DNA from: Streptococcus oralis
GTDB taxonomy: Bacteria; Bacillota; Bacilli; Lactobacillales; Streptococcaceae
Direction of reading: 5' to 3'
Length of the DNA stretch: 64,000 bases
Assembly: GCF_003943415.1 (NCBI RefSeq)
Contig: NZ_RJPK01000004.1
Location: forward strand, 124,001-188,000
The notes below the pieces were generated by a model, which saw nothing but the letters and a program-made list of their open reading frames with translations, was not told where the DNA came from and did not search any database. The translations under genes and the position numbers were made by a program. This document shows, one piece after another, positions 9,416 to 22,162 of the stretch (its first letter is position 1; each line of letters opens with the position of its first letter).

Positions 9416-9472
9416 ACGTTTTATTCTCCTAATTTCGACTAATTTTTTAAACGATTTTTAACTGCGATTTGC

Positions 9473-11632
9473 TTACTTAGAACTTTTAGTGATTTTCCAC
9501 AGTTTGAAATCATGGTGAGATACTCTTTGTTCAAGAGGGGGCAAGTGCATATAATCTCCATAGTCAGAGGTCAAAATTTCATGGTAGTGTTTTGGAATCA
9601 TAAATTCCTTGCCTTCAAACGTTCCCACAATCACTTGTTCCAACCACTCACGTTTCCAAACTGGCTTATTCATATCCTTGTAAATCAAATAGTCAACTTG
9701 CTCATAGTCAGCAACTGCTCTAGATTTAGCAAGCTCATCAATTTGCTCAACATACTTATTCGTATTTGTAAAATAGAAAATGACAACAGAGATATAACGG
9801 ATCAAAGAATTTAGTAGACTTTTCGTGTTGGTAATTCCTTTAAAAGTGTAACAACTCAATTGACGTTTCTTTATGAGTTTCGTCATCTTGTTTTTAAAAT
9901 CTGAATCATCTTCATAACCATCTACAGGGAAAATATCCACATAAATTCCCATATTGGAATCAATTCGTACATCTTCTTCTAGCAAGTAGGTATGGTTATC
10001 CTGCACTTTCATAAAAGGATAGACATAATTGAGATTATTTTTATAAGACATGACCTCATAACGTTCATCAGGGTTAGCGATAAGGTAATCTTGTAGTTTC
10101 TCATAATCTTCTCGTAACATGCAGATATCCATATCATCGTCCCAAGGGATAAAACCTTTATGGCGAACCGCACCAATTAGACTTCCATATGCTAGGAAAT
10201 ACTTGACACCAATTTTCTGACAAACTTCATGAATGTACTCCATGATTCCAAGTTCCATCTGTTGAATTTCACTGACATCTGTTACTTCTTGATACCGAAC
10301 TCCTTCATCTCGTTTACAAACCACTAGTCCATAACCGATTGCCAACCAAAAGATGATATTGATAAAGTTGGTAGAGTACATAATCTGACTTTCAAATAAT
10401 TGACCAAACAAGATACCGAAGAAAAGAATCATGATCAATTTATCAGTATTCTTCTTGGAAACAATCAAATACGTTAAAAAGCGCTTGATAACATAGCCCA
10501 GTATAAGAAGGAAGGATACTAATCCTAGAACTCCCGAACTGACAAATATGGTTACAAAAATGTTATGGAAATTCCCACCGATAAGGGAATTTTGAATCTC
10601 AAATTTACTGAAATATTCTGTGTAATAATCTGGGACATTACGTACACCGTAACCAAAAATTGGTTTGGCACTTCCCATCTTGATGGCATTTTTCCAGATA
10701 TAGGTTCTACCACTTGGTGTTGTTTCAATCAGATGGAGCTCACCGTTCTTCTTAGTAACAGATGAATCTGTCTCAGCGTAGGACTGTCCTTTGTTTAAGT
10801 CAAAAACAGTCGCGGTTTCAGATGAGATATAAATTGAAGTTGCATAGCTTAATCCAATGTTGGTAGCAGTAACCAGCGAACCAGCAACAATAAAAGTAAG
10901 AAATCGTTTAATGAGACTTCCTCTAGTAGCAAAGAAACTATAAAGTCCAATCATAAGGAGTAAAGAAAGTAAGGCTCCTCGACTTTGCATAGTAGCAAAA
11001 TATACTAATTGAATCACATTGTTCAGTTTAAGATATACAGAATATTTACTTCCTTTATGGATCAAATACATAGCCAAAATAATGCTAATGTATGAAAATA
11101 TCGCACTAGCATTTGGATTGACAATCCCCCACAGACGTCCATTCATAACACCATAGTAATAAGATTGTTCGCCAATCTTAAATAGGATAAGGACTCTACT
11201 TACCAATAAACCAAACGCAAAAATTGCTGAAGAAAAAGATACAATTTGAACCGTATAGGCAATCCAGTCAAATAATTTTTTAAGTTGCCCTGATTGTAAC
11301 ATGGTAAATAATAAAACATAGGTTACCATGAAAAGGATTTCAATCACATTTCCAATCAAATGTCCAGAGCGATTGAATACTGCCGATAGCAGATGACTCC
11401 CAGATAACAAGCCAAATAAGGCCAAAAACTTTCGATCTACTGTAATCTGTTTCCACTTAAACAACAATGTGTAGCAAATATAAAGTACAACAATCGCTGA
11501 CAATCCCTTATAGATTGGATTTGCTACCTTATAAACCAGTGAACTCATACTTAAAATCGAAATAAAAACAAATAGATATGCAATCCATAGTTTTGATTTT
11601 TCAAAGTATTCATCCATTTTTGAAAAATTCAT
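9473..11632 (-). CDS. Membrane polymerase/ligase fused to a LicD domain
   Basis: 719 residues with two parts. Residues 1 to about 438 form a polytopic membrane protein of about 10-12 segments with the long extracellular loop and the NFHNIFVTIFVSSGVLGL stretch typical of the O-antigen ligase / Wzy polymerase superfamily. From about residue 448 to the end is a complete LicD domain: YGSLIGAVRHKGFIPWDDDM, then HLPPLEQRVSHHD near the C-terminus. AAGGAG lies 6 bases before the ATG at 11632; a TTG two codons upstream overlaps that site. Position and membrane part suggest a teichoic-acid chain polymerase such as the TarP proposed for the pneumococcal lic3 region; the symbol is not assigned because the exact orthology cannot be checked here. 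Confidence 0.82.
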   Translation of the reverse strand: MNFSKMDEYFEKSKLWIAYLFVFISILSMSSLVYKVANPIYKGLSAIVVLYICYTLLFKWKQITVDRKFLALFGLLSGSHLLSAVFNRSGHLIGNVIEILFMVTYVLLFTMLQSGQLKKLFDWIAYTVQIVSFSSAIFAFGLLVSRVLILFKIGEQSYYYGVMNGRLWGIVNPNASAIFSYISIILAMYLIHKGSKYSVYLKLNNVIQLVYFATMQSRGALLSLLLMIGLYSFFATRGSLIKRFLTFIVAGSLVTATNIGLSYATSIYISSETATVFDLNKGQSYAETDSSVTKKNGELHLIETTPSGRTYIWKNAIKMGSAKPIFGYGVRNVPDYYTEYFSKFEIQNSLIGGNFHNIFVTIFVSSGVLGLVSFLLILGYVIKRFLTYLIVSKKNTDKLIMILFFGILFGQLFESQIMYSTNFINIIFWLAIGYGLVVCKRDEGVRYQEVTDVSEIQQMELGIMEYIHEVCQKIGVKYFLAYGSLIGAVRHKGFIPWDDDMDICMLREDYEKLQDYLIANPDERYEVMSYKNNLNYVYPFMKVQDNHTYLLEEDVRIDSNMGIYVDIFPVDGYEDDSDFKNKMTKLIKKRQLSCYTFKGITNTKSLLNSLIRYISVVIFYFTNTNKYVEQIDELAKSRAVADYEQVDYLIYKDMNKPVWKREWLEQVIVGTFEGKEFMIPKHYHEILTSDYGDYMHLPPLEQRVSHHDFKLWKITKSSK

Positions 11633-11653
11633 TTTCAACTCCTTCTCATGATA

Positions 11654-12625
11654 TTAGTTTTTTAATCCAACAATTTTCTTATATAGCCATGGAGAAATGA
11701 CAAGTGAAAGGATCGCTACCTTGCGAAAAGTAGTGAAATAAGCATCCTTCCAAATTTCGCGTCGATGCTGAACAATCCAAGTCCTCAACTCAGCTTTCTC
11801 CTTTTGATACTGTTCAGATGAAGTAAAGATAATTTTATCGTAAACTGTGATGTACGACCAACATTCTCTATTTTTTAATTCAGGTTTTAAATCAGGAAAG
11901 ACTTGTGATACTTGAGCGATTATTTGCTGATAAACTTCTATCGTGTCAAATACATGCTGATTAACAGATGTTGTTGCACTTCCCTCACGATGATCATAAT
12001 AATAAATTGGTTTGTCAATAAACACACTATTACATCTTGTTTTTAGCAGAAACTCTGTCAAAAATAAAGCATCTTCAGCTAGATGATAATTTGTATTAAA
12101 CTTTTCATCCGCAAGCAGGTCTCTCTTAAACAGTTTAGCGACTGGAAAAAATGACGTTCTAGTGGTCATCAGTAATTCCTTCATGGTTTCTTCTGTTGAC
12201 CAGATTTCTTTTTTTCCAGAATGAGGAGGTAAGTCTGTCAAAATGCCGTTTTTAATATGGTGCAGAGGAGCGATTGTAAATCCTACGGACTCCTTATCAT
12301 CAACTGCACCAATCAAGATTTCCAGATAATCTTTAGTAACGAAATCATCGCTATCAATAAAGGTAACCCAAGAACCCGTCGCTAGCTGAATTCCCATATT
12401 TCTAGCATTTGAAACAGCAGCATTTTCTATATGATAAACCTTGATATTCTCATACTGAGATGCTAAGTGATCACAGATCTGTCCGCTGGAATCGGTAGAG
12501 CCATCATTGATTAGAATTAGTTCAAAATTGGCATAAGTTTGATGAAGAATTGACTCTACACATCGTTCCAGATAGGCTTCTACATTGTAGACTGGAACGA
12601 TAACGCTAATTTTTTCTCCCATCAT
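11654..12625 (-). CDS. Family 2 glycosyltransferase
   Basis: 323 residues. GT-A fold family 2 transferase: ISVIVPVYNVEAYLERCV at the N-terminus, LILINDGSTDSSG near residue 37, and the metal/sugar-nucleotide DSDD motif near 92. Cytoplasmic, with a basic amphipathic C-terminus that may touch the membrane. The start overlaps the stop of the upstream LicD gene (ATGA), so the genes are translationally coupled; a second ATG directly after the first is an equally possible start. It probably adds one sugar of the teichoic-acid type repeat; donor and acceptor are not readable from sequence. Confidence 0.88.
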   Translation of the reverse strand: MMGEKISVIVPVYNVEAYLERCVESILHQTYANFELILINDGSTDSSGQICDHLASQYENIKVYHIENAAVSNARNMGIQLATGSWVTFIDSDDFVTKDYLEILIGAVDDKESVGFTIAPLHHIKNGILTDLPPHSGKKEIWSTEETMKELLMTTRTSFFPVAKLFKRDLLADEKFNTNYHLAEDALFLTEFLLKTRCNSVFIDKPIYYYDHREGSATTSVNQHVFDTIEVYQQIIAQVSQVFPDLKPELKNRECWSYITVYDKIIFTSSEQYQKEKAELRTWIVQHRREIWKDAYFTTFRKVAILSLVISPWLYKKIVGLKN

Positions 12626-13458
12626 GCCCCATATTCTCCCTTGTACTCCGTGTAGCTCTTGTCCATGTCTGCTATAATGGCATCATGATGCGGTACTTGC
12701 TTGTCTGCTGGTGGTGGTGTCATATAATCCCCAAAAGCAGTGCTGAGATAGGCATCATAGCCGACTGGGATGGGCATCTCTGTTTCTTCAAATGGCAAGA
12801 AGAGATTATCTTCAAAGGATGCGATTGGGTACTTGTTTCGCATGTAGCCAGGACCTGAGCATAATTCCGTGATTCCATCGCTCTCAGCTAGATTGTACTT
12901 GGTCATTTCTTTCTCAGCTTTTTTCCAAATGCGATAGCGTAGAGATTTGGGAGTCAAACCGAGTAAGATACGACTTCCCCATTTCATGACTGCACCATGC
13001 TTTTCTGGGATAGTTTGGGCGCAAAAAAGGGAATAAATCAAGGCCCAGCGAACCTGTTTCTTACGCTCAGCTGGATTTTTAGGATAATAATCCAAAGGCA
13101 AAACGTCCAAAGCCAAACCATGTGGCAAATCCAAATCCTTCTGATAAGGCTTGATACAGGTCGTTTCCTTATCACGAATAGTAATAAAAAGGTTACGGTC
13201 TACAAAATCCTTGTGACTTTTTGATAAGAAATAGCGCTCATCTGCATAACGAGGCCATAGTTCTGCCAACTTTTCATAGTCCTTGCGAGGCATGAAAAAA
13301 TCTAAGTCATCATCCCAAGGAATGAAGCCCTTATTACGAAGGGCACCGATAGCACCCCCACCACAGAGATAGCACAACAAATCATGTTCTTTACAAAATG
13401 CGACAAAATATTCAGCCATTTCCAGACTACGAGCCTGAATCGCTTTCAAATCACTCAT
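12622..13458 (-). CDS. LicD family phosphotransferase (LicD3-like)
   Basis: 278 residues, first gene of the four-gene polymer operon. The LicD block GGGAIGALRNKGFIPWDDDLD covers residues 33-53, and the C-terminal GDYMTPPPADKQVPHHD motif is present. It is more distant from the other two LicD domains in this window than they are from each other (GG instead of YGS/FGT before the AIGAL/LIGAV segment). GAGGAG precedes the ATG. Likely role: phosphocholine transfer during teichoic-acid synthesis, by family and context. Confidence 0.88.
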   Translation of the reverse strand: MSDLKAIQARSLEMAEYFVAFCKEHDLLCYLCGGGAIGALRNKGFIPWDDDLDFFMPRKDYEKLAELWPRYADERYFLSKSHKDFVDRNLFITIRDKETTCIKPYQKDLDLPHGLALDVLPLDYYPKNPAERKKQVRWALIYSLFCAQTIPEKHGAVMKWGSRILLGLTPKSLRYRIWKKAEKEMTKYNLAESDGITELCSGPGYMRNKYPIASFEDNLFLPFEETEMPIPVGYDAYLSTAFGDYMTPPPADKQVPHHDAIIADMDKSYTEYKGEYGA

Positions 13459-13497
13459 GTCTCTCCTCTTCTGTCCAATAACGAGTTATATCGTTTT

Positions 13498-13506
13498 ATT
13501 ATACCA
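13498..13506 (-). promoter_or_regulatory. Extended -10 promoter of the LicD/polymerase operon
   Basis: TGGTATAAT on the minus strand, hexamer at 13498-13503, 40 bases before the first gene. No convincing -35 hexamer. Confidence 0.65.
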
Positions 13507-13536
13507 TAAAAAAGTCTTAAAAATCCATCAGATACC

Positions 13537-13592
13537 GTAAAAAATCAAAGCCAATCCACCATTTTTACTGGTGAATGAAGCTTTGATTTTCA
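13537..13592. terminator. Terminator of the aroA-psr operon
   Basis: ATCAAAGC (13543-13551 region) pairs with GCTTTGAT (13580-13587) and the stem extends with mismatches toward the loop. An A-run at 13537-13543 gives a T tail on the minus strand. Confidence 0.8.
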
Positions 13593-13604
13593 TTTATTTA
13601 CCTC

Positions 13605-14900
13605 TTATCTCATTCCCATTTGGGCGAGTTTAGCCCGGTATTTGTTTTGGTCGACAAGTAGACCTTGTCCTCCGTAGACATCATAAGCATCTACCCAATC
13701 GCCAAGTTCTGGCACTGTCAATCTTTCAATACCGTTCTGTGCGCCTTCGATAACTGACAAACCATTAGTCAGCAGGAAGGTATAAGGTAGATTGGTTGAG
13801 GTCATTCCAAAGACCTTTCCAAGTGCCTCTGATCCTGTAAAGAGTTTGGTTGGATCTTTGATTTGCTCAAGAACAGCTGACATGACCTGCTGCTGACGTT
13901 TGGTACGACCATAGTCTCCTTCATCATCATCACGGAAGCGAGCGTAATTGAGCAAGGTCGAGCCATTCATCTGCTGTTTCCCAACTTTAATAGTTTGAGT
14001 TGGTGATTCCGTTTCTGTTGCATGTAGGTCATCTCCAACTGTGGCTTCTGTCAGAGGCTGACCATTTAACGTTGAAAACTTAGCGTCTATAGTCACCCCA
14101 TCAGGAAATAGCGTATCAATAGCAGTTGCAAACGCTTGGAAATCTACCAGAGCATAGTACTTAATGTCCAAATCAAAGTTGTCTTTTAGAACCTTGCGGA
14201 CCATTTCTGCCCCTTTTCGCCCTTCTTGTTCCCCGAGTTCATAGGCAACATTTAGTTTATTATCTGTTTGTTTCTTGCCATTCACAATCTGGCTGTAGCC
14301 ATCAATATAGACTAAGTTATCACGCATAAAGCTGACTAGCTTGATCTTCTTATCTGATCCACTGACATTCAGTACCATGATTGTGTCGGTACGAGTCTCC
14401 GCACTATTTTGACCGATACGGCCATCTGTCCCCATGACAAGAATATTCACGCCATCTTTGGTATCCTGACCGTTAAAGACCTCTACTTGAGCCGCCTTGG
14501 CGTCAGCTGGCTTATTTGTTGGATTGGCTGCTGACTGGAACCCTCGAAGAAACATAAAAATCATCCCTGCAACCACACAGGTAATCAACAGCAAGAACCA
14601 AGTCAATATTCGTTTGAAGCGAATTCTTCTCTTTTTCTTTTTGACTTTAGGTTGAGGAGCTACCTTTTCACGTTTCTTAGACCGGCTTCTACTGCCATAA
14701 GTCGGAAGATCAATATCTCTACCCCAAGATTCTTCTTTTTCTTCTTGGTAGAAATGGTGAACTTCAGAGTTGGGACCTGCCATTTTCTGTTGCAGATAAT
14801 CAAACTCCCTCCGTTCACGGTCGTTGAGGTAATGAATATTTTTGAAGAGATAGTCATAACGTAACTGCTCGTGATGACTTAAAGGATTTTCTTTGCTCAT
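13605..14900 (-). CDS. psr: LytR-CpsA-Psr (LCP) family wall polymer ligase
   Basis: LCP enzymes attach teichoic acids or capsule from undecaprenyl carriers to peptidoglycan. 431 residues: a cytoplasmic head of about 95 residues rich in Lys/Arg just before one membrane segment (about 98-118), then the extracellular LCP domain with GVNILVMGTDGR, RTDTIMVLNV, FMRDNLV and the arginine-rich RFRDDDEGDYGRTKRQQ motif. The start overlaps the pheA stop by 4 bases, so it is the last gene of an aromatic amino acid operon although it works on the envelope, next to the polymer genes. Confidence 0.92.
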   Translation of the reverse strand: MSKENPLSHHEQLRYDYLFKNIHYLNDRERREFDYLQQKMAGPNSEVHHFYQEEKEESWGRDIDLPTYGSRSRSKKREKVAPQPKVKKKKRRIRFKRILTWFLLLITCVVAGMIFMFLRGFQSAANPTNKPADAKAAQVEVFNGQDTKDGVNILVMGTDGRIGQNSAETRTDTIMVLNVSGSDKKIKLVSFMRDNLVYIDGYSQIVNGKKQTDNKLNVAYELGEQEGRKGAEMVRKVLKDNFDLDIKYYALVDFQAFATAIDTLFPDGVTIDAKFSTLNGQPLTEATVGDDLHATETESPTQTIKVGKQQMNGSTLLNYARFRDDDEGDYGRTKRQQQVMSAVLEQIKDPTKLFTGSEALGKVFGMTSTNLPYTFLLTNGLSVIEGAQNGIERLTVPELGDWVDAYDVYGGQGLLVDQNKYRAKLAQMGMR

Positions 14901-15741
14901 TGACTCTCCTTTTCTAAATCAGTTATGGTAAAAATTGGGTAGGTTCCCAGGATCTTGTGCTGGATTCCAATAGCTTCTAGTTCTTGTCTTGCAAAATGAA
15001 CCAGTTCTTTGTCACTATAGTCTACATCGATAATGAAAAAGTATTCTCCCAAGGCTGTTTTAAGGGGGCGACTTTCAATCTTTGTTAAGTCAATCCCTCT
15101 CCAAGCAAAAGTCGAAAGTGCCTTGTAAAGAGCACCAGGTAGGTTGTCTGGTAAGGTCAAGGCCAAACTCATTTTTTCAGCTTGCGAGTTCAAAGGAATC
15201 TTCGGTATCTCTGCCCCTAACACCCAAAAACGTGTGAAATTGGCTTCCATTTCCTGAATATCCTCTGCAATTAATTCCAAGCCATATTCTTCAGCTGAAC
15301 TTCTAGGAGCAATTGCTGCATAAGGCTGATCTGGATGTTCCGAAATAAAGCGAGCTGCATAGGCGGTACTGGCGGTTACCTCGATTTGAGCCTCTGGATA
15401 GTGTTTGTCGATGAATTTCTTTCCTTGAGCCAGAGCCTGAGGATGAGAAAAAATTTTCTCAATTTTTGACTGACCTGGAACTGCCATCAGCTGCTGGTGA
15501 ATGGGTTGAACGATTTCTGCCACTGCTTGGATGCGAGCCTGGTGAAAAAGGTAATCCAAACTTTCATGGACACTACCTTCAATGGAGTTTTCAACTGGTA
15601 CCACAGAATAGTCCACCAAGCCCTGTTCATAGGCCTTGATAACATCAGTGATATTGGCAAAAGCCTGCAATTCCTCATGAGGAAAAGCTGTCTGCACAAC
15701 ATGATGCGAAAAAGATCCCTTGGGACCTAGATAGGCAATTT

Positions 15742-15745
<4 letters not shown>
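14897..15745 (-). CDS. pheA: Prephenate dehydratase
   Basis: Converts prephenate to phenylpyruvate for phenylalanine. 282 residues: catalytic domain with GPKGSFSHH, VPVENSIEGSVHESLD and TRFWVLG, followed by a C-terminal ACT domain (ESRPLKTALGEYFFIID) for phenylalanine feedback. No chorismate mutase domain is fused. Start overlaps the aroK stop by 4 bases and the stop overlaps psr by 4. Confidence 0.94.
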
Positions 15746-17922
<2,177 letters not shown>

Positions 17923-17932
17923 GATTTTCTCC

Positions 17933-19036
17933 TTATTTGATGACGACTGTGTAGTCCGTATTTTCTGTAATTAAGCGCTCAGCTCGTTCTAGATCCTGAG
18001 CATTTTTAAAGGAAATTTGTAGAATCCCGTGAATATCCTCACGGTTTTCTTCGTTGATGTGAATGTTGACCAAGGAAGTCCCACGTAGCAATTCCAAAAT
18101 CCGCAAGATAACATCTTCTTCATCGGGAACATCGACATAGAGGTCATAAGAACTATCTACGCCACCCCGTTTATGGATTTCCATGGCCTGACGTTGCTCA
18201 CGCGCTTGGTTGAAAAAGTTCCAAATCTGCTCTTCTTCCCCCTTGCTAATAGCCTGACCAATCTCATCTAAGCGTTCCTTGAAATCCTCAATCCGCTCTA
18301 GGATGGTCTCGCGATTGGACAAGAGAATAGAAGTCCACATACCTGGCTCGCTTTCCGCAATTCGAGTCATATCTCGAAATCCTCCCGCCGCAAAGCGCCT
18401 TGCCATTTCATGTTCCTGAGCATAGATTGCTGTCTGCTCCATGAGACCTGATGCCAGAATATGTGGGAAATGGCTAATCTGAGAAGTCACCCGATCATGC
18501 TCCTTGGCATCAATCTCGATAAAACGAGCATGAAGGCCTGAAAGCAAGTCCTTCATTTCCTCAAGTGTGTCAGGACTTGTCAGGCTCGAAGGTGTGAAGA
18601 TATAATAGGCATTTTCAAAGAGATTAACATCTGAAGAGGCGGCTCCTGTCTTGTGGCTACCAGCCATGGGATGGGCCCCAACAAAGCGAACAGGCTTGCC
18701 AGCCAAATACTGCTCCGCTGTATCCACAATGGCTGACTTGGTCGAGCCAGCATCCGAGATAATGACGCCTTCTTTCAAGTCTAAGTTTGCCAGCTCCTTA
18801 ATAAAAGCAATGGTCTGTTTGATTGGTAAGGTCAGGATGATGACATCTGCTAGGGGAGCGAAACTGACAAAATCATCCGTCGCACAGTCAATCATCCCCC
18901 GCTCCAAGGCAATGTCTCTCGAAGCCTGACTACGATTATAACCTAAAATTTCATAGTCCGGATGATCACGCTTGATACCGAGCGCCATCGAAGCACCAAT
19001 CAATCCAAGACCTGCTATATAGACTGTTTTTGCCAT
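17933..19036 (-). CDS. tyrA: Prephenate dehydrogenase
   Basis: NAD-dependent oxidation of prephenate to 4-hydroxyphenylpyruvate for tyrosine. 367 residues: N-terminal dinucleotide site [14 protein letters not shown], the catalytic [12 protein letters not shown] block near residue 120, and a C-terminal regulatory ACT-like domain (about 295-367). Follows aroC by 9 bases. Confidence 0.94.
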   Translation of the reverse strand: MAKTVYIAGLGLIGASMALGIKRDHPDYEILGYNRSQASRDIALERGMIDCATDDFVSFAPLADVIILTLPIKQTIAFIKELANLDLKEGVIISDAGSTKSAIVDTAEQYLAGKPVRFVGAHPMAGSHKTGAASSDVNLFENAYYIFTPSSLTSPDTLEEMKDLLSGLHARFIEIDAKEHDRVTSQISHFPHILASGLMEQTAIYAQEHEMARRFAAGGFRDMTRIAESEPGMWTSILLSNRETILERIEDFKERLDEIGQAISKGEEEQIWNFFNQAREQRQAMEIHKRGGVDSSYDLYVDVPDEEDVILRILELLRGTSLVNIHINEENREDIHGILQISFKNAQDLERAERLITENTDYTVVIK

Positions 19037-19045
19037 AGGAACTCC

Positions 19046-20212
19046 TTAATAGTTCTTTGTATACTCACGGTGTTTGGCTGCCGCTTCTTTTAATTCCTCT
19101 AGGTTGTCCGATGAGAATTTTTCAAGAATTTCCTGCGCTAGAACTGTTGCCACAACGGCTTCCATGACCACACCTGCTGCTGGAAGAGCGGTTGGATCAC
19201 TTCTCTCCACGGTTGCCTTGTAAGGTTCGTGGGTTTCGATATCCACACTCATAAGTGGTTTATAAAGAGTTGGAATGGGTTTCATGACACCACGGACAAC
19301 GATTGGCTGACCATTGGTCATGCCTCCTTCAAAACCACCTAGATTATTGGTACGACGGGTATAGCCGTCTTCTTTAGACCAGAGAATTTCATCCATAACT
19401 TGGCTGCCTTTTCGGTAACCAGCTTCAAATCCAAGACCAAATTCCACCCCTTTAAAGGCATTGATAGAGACAACTGCCTGAGCCAATCGCGCATCCAATT
19501 TTCTGTCCCATTGAACATAGGATCCAAGGCCAACTGGAACACCTCCGACGACTGTCTCCACAACTCCACCGATGGTATCACCATCACGCTTGATTTGATC
19601 AATATAGTCCTTGATTTCCTGTTCCCGTTCTTGATTAACAATAGAAACTTCAGACTGGGCAGCTCGTTCCTTAATCTCCGCAACAGTCAGATTTTCAGGT
19701 ACATCGATTTCCTTACCACCAAAGACCACGACATGATTAGCAATCTCCATATCCAGCTCAGCCAAGAGACGTTTGGCTACTGCTCCCACTGCTACTCGCA
19801 TGGTTGTTTCACGAGCTGATGAACGCTCCAAGGAATTTCGCAAGTCATCAAAACGATACTTGATACCCCCTACCAAGTCGGCGTGGCCTGGGCGAGGATG
19901 GGTAATTTTTCGTTTGCTTTTAAGACGGTCTTCAATGTCCTCAGCAGACATGATGTCTAGCCATTTTTGGTGATCTTTGTTGATGACATCCATGGTAATG
20001 GGAGCTCCTGTCGTCTTCCCGTGGCGAACGCCCGATGTAAAGACAACCTGGTCGCTCTCAATCTTCATACGACCACCACGACCGTAGCCACCCTGACGGC
20101 GTTTAAGGTCCTCATTAATATCCTCTGCTGTCAAAGGAAGTCCAGCTGGAATTCCCTCGATAATTGTCGTCAGACGCGGACCGTGTGATTCTCCTGCGGT
20201 TAAATATCTCAT
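19046..20212 (-). CDS. aroC: Chorismate synthase
   Basis: Forms chorismate from EPSP with reduced FMN. 388 residues. Signatures present: GESHG at residues 7-11, [15 protein letters not shown] near 106, [15 protein letters not shown] near 130, and the C-terminal [13 protein letters not shown]. Follows aroB by 9 bases. Confidence 0.95.
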   Translation of the reverse strand: MRYLTAGESHGPRLTTIIEGIPAGLPLTAEDINEDLKRRQGGYGRGGRMKIESDQVVFTSGVRHGKTTGAPITMDVINKDHQKWLDIMSAEDIEDRLKSKRKITHPRPGHADLVGGIKYRFDDLRNSLERSSARETTMRVAVGAVAKRLLAELDMEIANHVVVFGGKEIDVPENLTVAEIKERAAQSEVSIVNQEREQEIKDYIDQIKRDGDTIGGVVETVVGGVPVGLGSYVQWDRKLDARLAQAVVSINAFKGVEFGLGFEAGYRKGSQVMDEILWSKEDGYTRRTNNLGGFEGGMTNGQPIVVRGVMKPIPTLYKPLMSVDIETHEPYKATVERSDPTALPAAGVVMEAVVATVLAQEILEKFSSDNLEELKEAAAKHREYTKNY

Positions 20213-20221
20213 ACGTTCTCC

Positions 20222-21289
20222 TTATTTTACCAAGTAGTCTCTCATCTCTTCCAGAGAAACTGGGTGAATGGTCGCTGAACCAAGCTCTGGCACCAAGACC
20301 AATTTCAAGGTGTTCCCACGCGCTTTCTTGTCATGAGTCAAAGTCTGATAAAGCTTGTCAACATCCCAGTTTTCATAGTCAACAGGTAAGCCAAACTTCC
20401 GGCACATCTCTGTAATGGACTGGGTTATTCCTTCTGGCATGAGGCCTTTTTCCTCAGCAACCTTGGAAATCTGCACCATGCCTATGGCCACAGCCTCACC
20501 ATGCATGACCTTGCCATAACCGGCAGTCGCTTCAATAGCATGGCCAATAGTGTGACCAAAATTGAGGTAAAGGCGAACACCATTATCCAACTCATCCTCA
20601 ACTACCATCTTGCGCTTAACCTGACAAGAATGTTCAATCAAAGTCTCTGCATGTTCCAGTATACTCTCAACAGAACCATCCAGCTCCGTTAAGAGAGCCC
20701 AAAGTTCTGGATCCTCGATCAAGCCATACTTGATGACCTCACCCATCCCTTCAATCAGCTCTCTTTTTCCAAGCGTTTCTAGGACAAGCGGGTCAATCAG
20801 AACCCCATCTGGTTGGGCAAAAGTCCCCACCATATTCTTAGCAAAAGGAGTATTAACACCCGTCTTACCACCGATAGAAGAATCTACCTGAGCTGTCAAA
20901 CTAGTCGGAATCTGAACAAAGTGAATGCCCCGCATATAGGTGGAGGCTACGAAACCAGCTAGGTCCCCAACGACACCACCACCAAGAGCCACGATTCCAT
21001 CGCTACGAGTCAACCCCTGCTTGACTAAAAATTCATAGACTTTCTGAACAGTGGTTAAATTTTTTCGTTCTTCGCCTTCTAAGAAATCAAAAACAGCTAC
21101 CTGAAAACCAGCATCTTCTAGGCTGAGTTTGACTTTCTCTGCATAGAGAGAAGCTACATGGTTGTCAGTTACGATAACCACTTTTTGAGGTTGCCAGAGT
21201 TCTAGCAACCATTGACCTGCTTGCGATAGACAACCTTTTTCAATCTGAATATCATAAGGATGATGCGGAATATCGATTCTGATTTTCAT
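20222..21289 (-). CDS. aroB: 3-dehydroquinate synthase
   Basis: Cyclises DAHP to dehydroquinate. 355 residues with the NAD-binding [21 protein letters not shown] segment, IGGKTGVN, and the metal-binding [12 protein letters not shown] and HGEAVAIGM motifs. Follows aroE by 18 bases. Confidence 0.95.
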   Translation of the reverse strand: MKIRIDIPHHPYDIQIEKGCLSQAGQWLLELWQPQKVVIVTDNHVASLYAEKVKLSLEDAGFQVAVFDFLEGEERKNLTTVQKVYEFLVKQGLTRSDGIVALGGGVVGDLAGFVASTYMRGIHFVQIPTSLTAQVDSSIGGKTGVNTPFAKNMVGTFAQPDGVLIDPLVLETLGKRELIEGMGEVIKYGLIEDPELWALLTELDGSVESILEHAETLIEHSCQVKRKMVVEDELDNGVRLYLNFGHTIGHAIEATAGYGKVMHGEAVAIGMVQISKVAEEKGLMPEGITQSITEMCRKFGLPVDYENWDVDKLYQTLTHDKKARGNTLKLVLVPELGSATIHPVSLEEMRDYLVK

Positions 21290-21307
21290 AGTAGGGTCTC
21301 CTTTTCA

Positions 21308-22162
21308 TTATTGGTATTTTTCTGTTAAGGACTGCCAAATCTCTTCAGTCGGCATCTCTTTACCTGTCCACAGTTGAAAAGCTTCAGCAGCTTGATAGAG
21401 CAACATCCCCAGGCCATTGACGGCTGGATTACCCTGACTTCTAGCCCATTTCAAAAATGGCGTTTCAAAGGGTTGGTAAATGACATCGGCCACCAAAAGA
21501 TTTTCTGGTAAATTGATTCTTTCTGGAACTGGTGACGACTGACCGTCCATTCCCACACTAGTCGCATTGACGAGCAGGTCCGACTTGGCAATCTTTTCTT
21601 GCAGTTCAGAAACATCTTCTAAAGCACACAAGTGCACTTTAAAACCTGTTTGCTCCTGCAACTTGTCTAGGTAAGGTCTTGTTTTTTTCATGGAAACTGA
21701 CCGAACAAAGACTGAAATCTGACTGACGCCATCCAAAATAGCCTGTGCCAAAATGGATTTGGCCGCGCCCCCTGCTCCCAGAATAGTCATTTTCTTATCC
21801 GAGATTGTAAAAGAAGGCAAGCTCTTAAAGAATCCCTTGCCATCTGTATTATATCCAATTAACGTTCTGTCTTGATTAACAACTGTGTTGACCGCCCCAA
21901 TCAAACGAGCCTCATCACTCAACTCATCCAGATAAGGAATCACTTGCTCCTTATAAGGCATGGAGAGATTGATTCCAAACATCTGGTAACGGCGAATATT
22001 GGCGACTGTTTCTGCCAAGTCACCCGCTTCAATCTCCCAAGCCACATAGACACCATTGGTAGCTGTCGCCTCAAAGGCCCTATTGTGGATAAAAGGTGAG
22101 ATGGAGTGTTTAATGGGATTTGCAACGACAGCCGCCATACGTGTGTAGCCATCAAGCTTCAT
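21308..22162 (-). CDS. aroE: Shikimate dehydrogenase
   Basis: NADPH-dependent reduction of 3-dehydroshikimate. 284 residues: substrate domain with [13 protein letters not shown], catalytic Lys in [15 protein letters not shown], and the nucleotide loop [10 protein letters not shown]. Start overlaps the aroD end by 11 bases. Confidence 0.95.
   Translation of the reverse strand: MKLDGYTRMAAVVANPIKHSISPFIHNRAFEATATNGVYVAWEIEAGDLAETVANIRRYQMFGINLSMPYKEQVIPYLDELSDEARLIGAVNTVVNQDRTLIGYNTDGKGFFKSLPSFTISDKKMTILGAGGAAKSILAQAILDGVSQISVFVRSVSMKKTRPYLDKLQEQTGFKVHLCALEDVSELQEKIAKSDLLVNATSVGMDGQSSPVPERINLPENLLVADVIYQPFETPFLKWARSQGNPAVNGLGMLLYQAAEAFQLWTGKEMPTEEIWQSLTEKYQ

Noticed and set aside
9473..11632. 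Polymerase-LicD fusion as a sequencing artefact
   Set aside because: Both halves are in one frame with sensible linker residues and no homopolymer at the junction; an artefact remains possible but has no direct support.
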